A stretch of DNA of 64,000 bases from Psilocybe azurescens (lineage: Eukaryota > Basidiomycota > Agaricomycetes > Agaricales > Agrocybaceae): assembly GCA_023853785.1 (NCBI GenBank), contig JAJIRX010000792.1, positions 1 through 64,000 of the forward strand. The letters run 5' to 3'. Made by a program: the position numbers and the translations under genes. Below, in pieces: positions 61,003 through 64,000 of this stretch. Each line of letters opens with the position of its first letter. Positions within the stretch are counted from its first letter, which is position 1. The notes under the pieces were generated by a model. That model made no database searches. It was not told where the DNA came from and saw only the letters and a list, made by a program, of their open reading frames with translations.

Positions 61003-62849
61003 TTATTCGGAATTTGTGGCAGAATTGGCTTTTTTCCGTTCCTGACGGTATGCCGACAGCTCCCTGAGCGCGGCGACGAGTAACGGTATCAGAGCACTGG
61101 CAAAAAGGGGAGCATAGACACCGTATTTATGCTCTGCGGGGAAGTAGAGCAAGGCCAGCATTCCAGGATTGAAGAACGCCCGAGAGGCGTGACCAAAGGA
61201 TTCAGCTGAATAGGCGAAGGTTTGGTAGAGGGACGTTGTTGAGGACTCATACATCTAACGACAATAAGGGGTTAGAACATGCACATGCCATCGTTCTTGA
61301 AACCAACCTTCGTTAACGCATCGAGGGCATCTTCAACGTCGCCCCTAACATCTTCACCTACTGGCATGTTTTCGATTTGGTCGACTAGATTGACGATACT
61401 GAGGAGGGTATCTTGGCTTCCTTGCGCATTCTCCAAAGCACGCCGACGCACAAGGGCATCTAGCTGCCAGTCAGATAGACCCACGGTCGACTTGATCACG
61501 TCTGATGGTAGCGACGGGACACCGAGCAAGGCAAGAAGTTGGTTTGCGAACACGGAGAAAACTTCGTTAAGATCCTGTGAAGGTAAGTCTTCACCCGAAA
61601 AGGTTTCTGAAGTCGGATTGCGGACGACGATGCCTCCCCACTGCGGTACCAAGAAAGCTGACGACGGAGAAAATGACCCTATAGTATTATGAATATCTAG
61701 TTAGTCCGTAATTTATATCAAAATGGCTTACCATCGTTGTTCAACAGTTTCAGCGGACGGTGGTTTACTGATGGTATGAAAAGTATAAAGTGCACAACAG
61801 GATCGTTGGAAGAGCTAGAAGCTGCACAGACTATCAGTGACGACACGGATATGAAAGAGTAAAAGTATTTCCTCACAAAGAGTCCATTGAGCTGAGTTAA
61901 CGAACACGGTCAAATCTTCGGGGGTTAGGCCATGTGCTTGGTCAAGTTGACGTGGAGTAAATGCCAGAGGAGCATGGAATTGAACCTGGCTCTCAATGGT
62001 GAAGTTGTGAAGAGGGCTAAGATGATGTAAGATGGGATTGACGTATGCTAAGCATTCTGTCAGATACCGTGACATTGAGAGGTAGATAAACAGACTTTTT
62101 AAACCATCTTGGATCTTCCAGTTAAGTATGGCATTGCCTGCAGCGGCATCCTCGTTTAGGAGACTGAATGCTAGGCGATAACGAGGTGAGTATTGCGCGA
62201 CACGGTGTTCGGGATCATTGGTACTGGAATACGGAGCAAGAAGTGAGGATAGAGTATCGACAACCTTGATGATAGCTACTCATTCGTAAATGACGGCCCG
62301 TGTGATGGTCAGGAACATTCAGAACTTACAATTAAGTTCGTTTAACGGCGTGTAAAGACGTCGCTCCTGTATTACGGTTGGCCCAGTCTTAGAGATTATG
62401 GTATACGTATCATTCTTATTTATTTCTCCTGCAGAAGTATTACGGTATGATACATATCGAGGGGCGATCGACGCACCACAGTCGACTTTGCCCATAACAC
62501 TAACCACTAAACCACTCCACCGCTGTGAACCATGAGATATGCGTGTCGCAAGAGCTTGTCGGAGATTATCGACGAGTCCGAGGTCAGAGGTTTCGACACA
62601 TATTGATATGGGAAGCTCAAGATGATTCTGAGCCAACTGGTGAACGCGACTAGAGGGCAAAGACAACCGCTGGATGCTGGTTGTATACCACCATATAGGA
62701 AGAGCTAGTAGAATGACAGTGCAGTAAGCTGATACAATGGCCCGTCGCAAAGAAACGGCCTGAGAGGAGAGAGACGCTGGATCGCGCAATGAGGAGGGTA
62801 ATTTTGAGTCTTGCTCGCTATTCGTTACGGTGGCTGGAGGAGGGTCCAT
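61003..62849 (-). CDS. GPI17: GPI transamidase component PIG-S/Gpi17
   Basis: About 530 residues, ER membrane protein of the complex that attaches GPI anchors to proteins. The ATG at 62849 leads to a short cytosolic tail and TM1 (AIVSAYCTVILLALPIWWYT), followed by TTSIQRLSLPSSRV, the conserved PIG-S start. Later blocks are NWKIQDGLKKCLAYVNPILH, FHAPLAFTPRQLDQAHGLTP, LVPQWGGIVVRNP and DALVRRRALENAQGSQDTLL. The second TM is VYAPLFASALIPLLVAALRE near the end. Introns are at 62276-62329, 62057-62095 (39 nt, the shortest confident one), 61822-61876, 61679-61731 and 61255-61307. The frame is intact throughout. It is divergent from the next gene (332 bases between starts). Confidence 0.92.
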
Positions 62850-63181
62850 GAGCGCTTACCTAATCGAATACGATTTGGGTGGAAATTTAATACGGACAAA
62901 TAGGTTTGTTTGGCGGGCTGTTGATGTGTGGCTGGGTCACGGTCCACTTGCCTTCCGTCGATTCTCTTCAAGTCCCCTTCGCCTTGACTTTCCCATTTCC
63001 CCCTTGTTGCGATTATACGACAGATTGGAACCACAGGCTCTGGTAGTATATACACATCCAGGGCCTAGTCTCATCGTTTCTTTTCAACTGGTATTCTAAT
63101 TACCTCAAGATTTGGTCACGGCGTCATTCAACTGGCATTTCTCGGCATTTCAGTAAATCCTGAAACTCTGGTTGCTTTCTG

Positions 63182-64000
63182 ATGTCTACCGGAGGCTATG
63201 ATGTGCCCCATAATTCACCTGGCTTCTCACGCTTCTCACCCCGAAGGCTATCAGGACCTATGCAGGCAAGTTACAATGTCCGTATCGTTATGGTGGCCAT
63301 GCATAACTAAATATCTCTAACATCTACCATCTACAACTCGATAGCAGAGGGTGCCAAATCTCGTCTCCCGTCGAAGGACGCCTTCACCACCAATGGGTTT
63401 GGCTCGCAGACCTTACGACAGCTATGTGCCTCTGCGATCCGATGTTCCCTTCCGCGATTCCATGCCAATGTCTACAGACCGAATAACTATCGGTCTGGTG
63501 AATATTCTGCTTCTAACTATTATAGTCGCTCTCCGAGTCCTGATGCATATGGGCATGCGAACTCATCTCGAATGTCTGAACCTGAAGTTTGGGACCGCGG
63601 GTCCGGATGGAGACCTGCGCCAGAAGCGCATAATATGTGGGCCGAAAGGAAAATTATTCCGGCTTCTCCTACAAACGTCCCAGGACGGGCTCTTAGAGAC
63701 GAATCTACCAGACTTTTTGAACCTTCTGAATCTTGGAAACAGACTCACGACCGTCCTTCACGAATTCACCCGTGAGTAATTTCATATTCTAGCTTAAAAG
63801 TTCACTCGGTTTGAATGTCATGTTTAGTTCACCTCCGGCTGATCGCTACTTTGACCATCGCAACCGAGCTAGTATGGACGTTTCGCCTGAAAGGCCTTTA
63901 AGGAATGAGAGAAACCCTCCCTTTATTCCTGGCGGTGATCGATATCGGCCTGTCTCTAATAAGCGGGAGTCATTCCCACCTGGACGCTCTGATTACGACT
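63182..64000 (+). CDS. Arg/Ser/Pro-rich protein, partial at window edge
   Basis: Starts MSTGGYDVPHNSPGFSRFSP at 63182 and is truncated at the right edge. Composition is low-complexity: Arg, Ser, Pro, Tyr (SRSPSPDAYGHANSSR, DSYVPLRSDVPFRDS), suggesting a disordered regulatory or nuclear protein. Exon 1 ends at CAG followed by GCAAGT, so intron 63266-63347 appears to be of the GC-AG class. A second intron is 63773-63828. One base seems missing near 63470-63475 (MSTDR should continue as YRPNNYRSGEYS). No domain is visible in the portion present, so I give no function. Confidence 0.6.

Noticed and set aside
1..64000. Search for a novel multi-gene defence, mobile or biosynthetic system
   Set aside because: Neighbouring genes are unrelated housekeeping or signalling genes. 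The P450, MFS and glycosyltransferase-like genes are tens of kilobases apart. No transposase, reverse transcriptase, terminal repeats or CRISPR-like arrays were seen.

Overview
This window is nuclear DNA from a filamentous fungus, most likely a basidiomycete of the Agaricomycetes. Genes are dense, lie on both strands and are split by many short GT..AG introns, mostly about 45-75 nt. Recognisable fungal families include a Crh-type cell-wall transglycosylase, Xi-class glutathione transferases, F-box/LRR proteins, a fungal P450, the GID ligase subunit Fyv10 and an Rrg9-like protein. There are no bacterial operons, tRNAs, rRNAs or CRISPR arrays. I traced exon-intron structures by hand from splice sites and reading-frame phase.

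Layout. 1-1311: no convincing gene. 1312-9274 (-): large UNC80-like scaffold. 9591-11354 (-): GPI-anchored Crh transglycosylase. 12252-14216 (-): three-RRM protein. 14835-15314 (-): HSBP1. 15739-16706 (-): secreted double-psi beta-barrel protein. 17592-18288 (-): small unknown protein. 18825-20884 (-): MFS transporter. 21416-21960 (-): weak gene or relic. 22993-24515 (-): F-box/LRR protein. 24932-26242 (-): type II membrane glycosyltransferase-like protein. 26910-32204 (+): giant three-LIM protein. 32169-36896: 2.35-kb direct tandem duplication carrying two Xi-class glutathione transferase genes (-). 36970-38582 (+): XPG/Rad2-family nuclease. 38.6-44.1 kb: gene-poor, with F-box debris. 44102-44795 (-): NAC beta. 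44975-45964 (+): GNAT acetyltransferase. 46178-46989 (-): coactosin. 47217-47871 (+): Rrg9-like. 48548-50577 (-): cytochrome P450. 51853-53110 (-): adiponectin-receptor-like (PAQR) protein. 53848-55500 (-): PDK1-like kinase. 55929-57510 (-): Fyv10/Gid9. 57.5-61 kb: no gene seen. 61003-62849 (-): PIG-S/Gpi17. 63182-64000 (+): start of a gene cut by the window edge.

Most genes are housekeeping or signalling genes, and I see no co-functional cluster. Two observations stand out. First, most of the well-conserved genes (NAC beta, PDK1, MFS, GST, Fyv10, UNC80 and others) carry one-base frame breaks, and most of these lie in homopolymer runs. This pattern points to residual assembly indels rather than biology, and any automatic annotation of this contig will be damaged by it. 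Second, a recent tandem duplication copied the last 36 bp of the LIM gene together with the whole neighbouring glutathione-transferase gene. I found no strong evidence for a previously undescribed multi-gene system.
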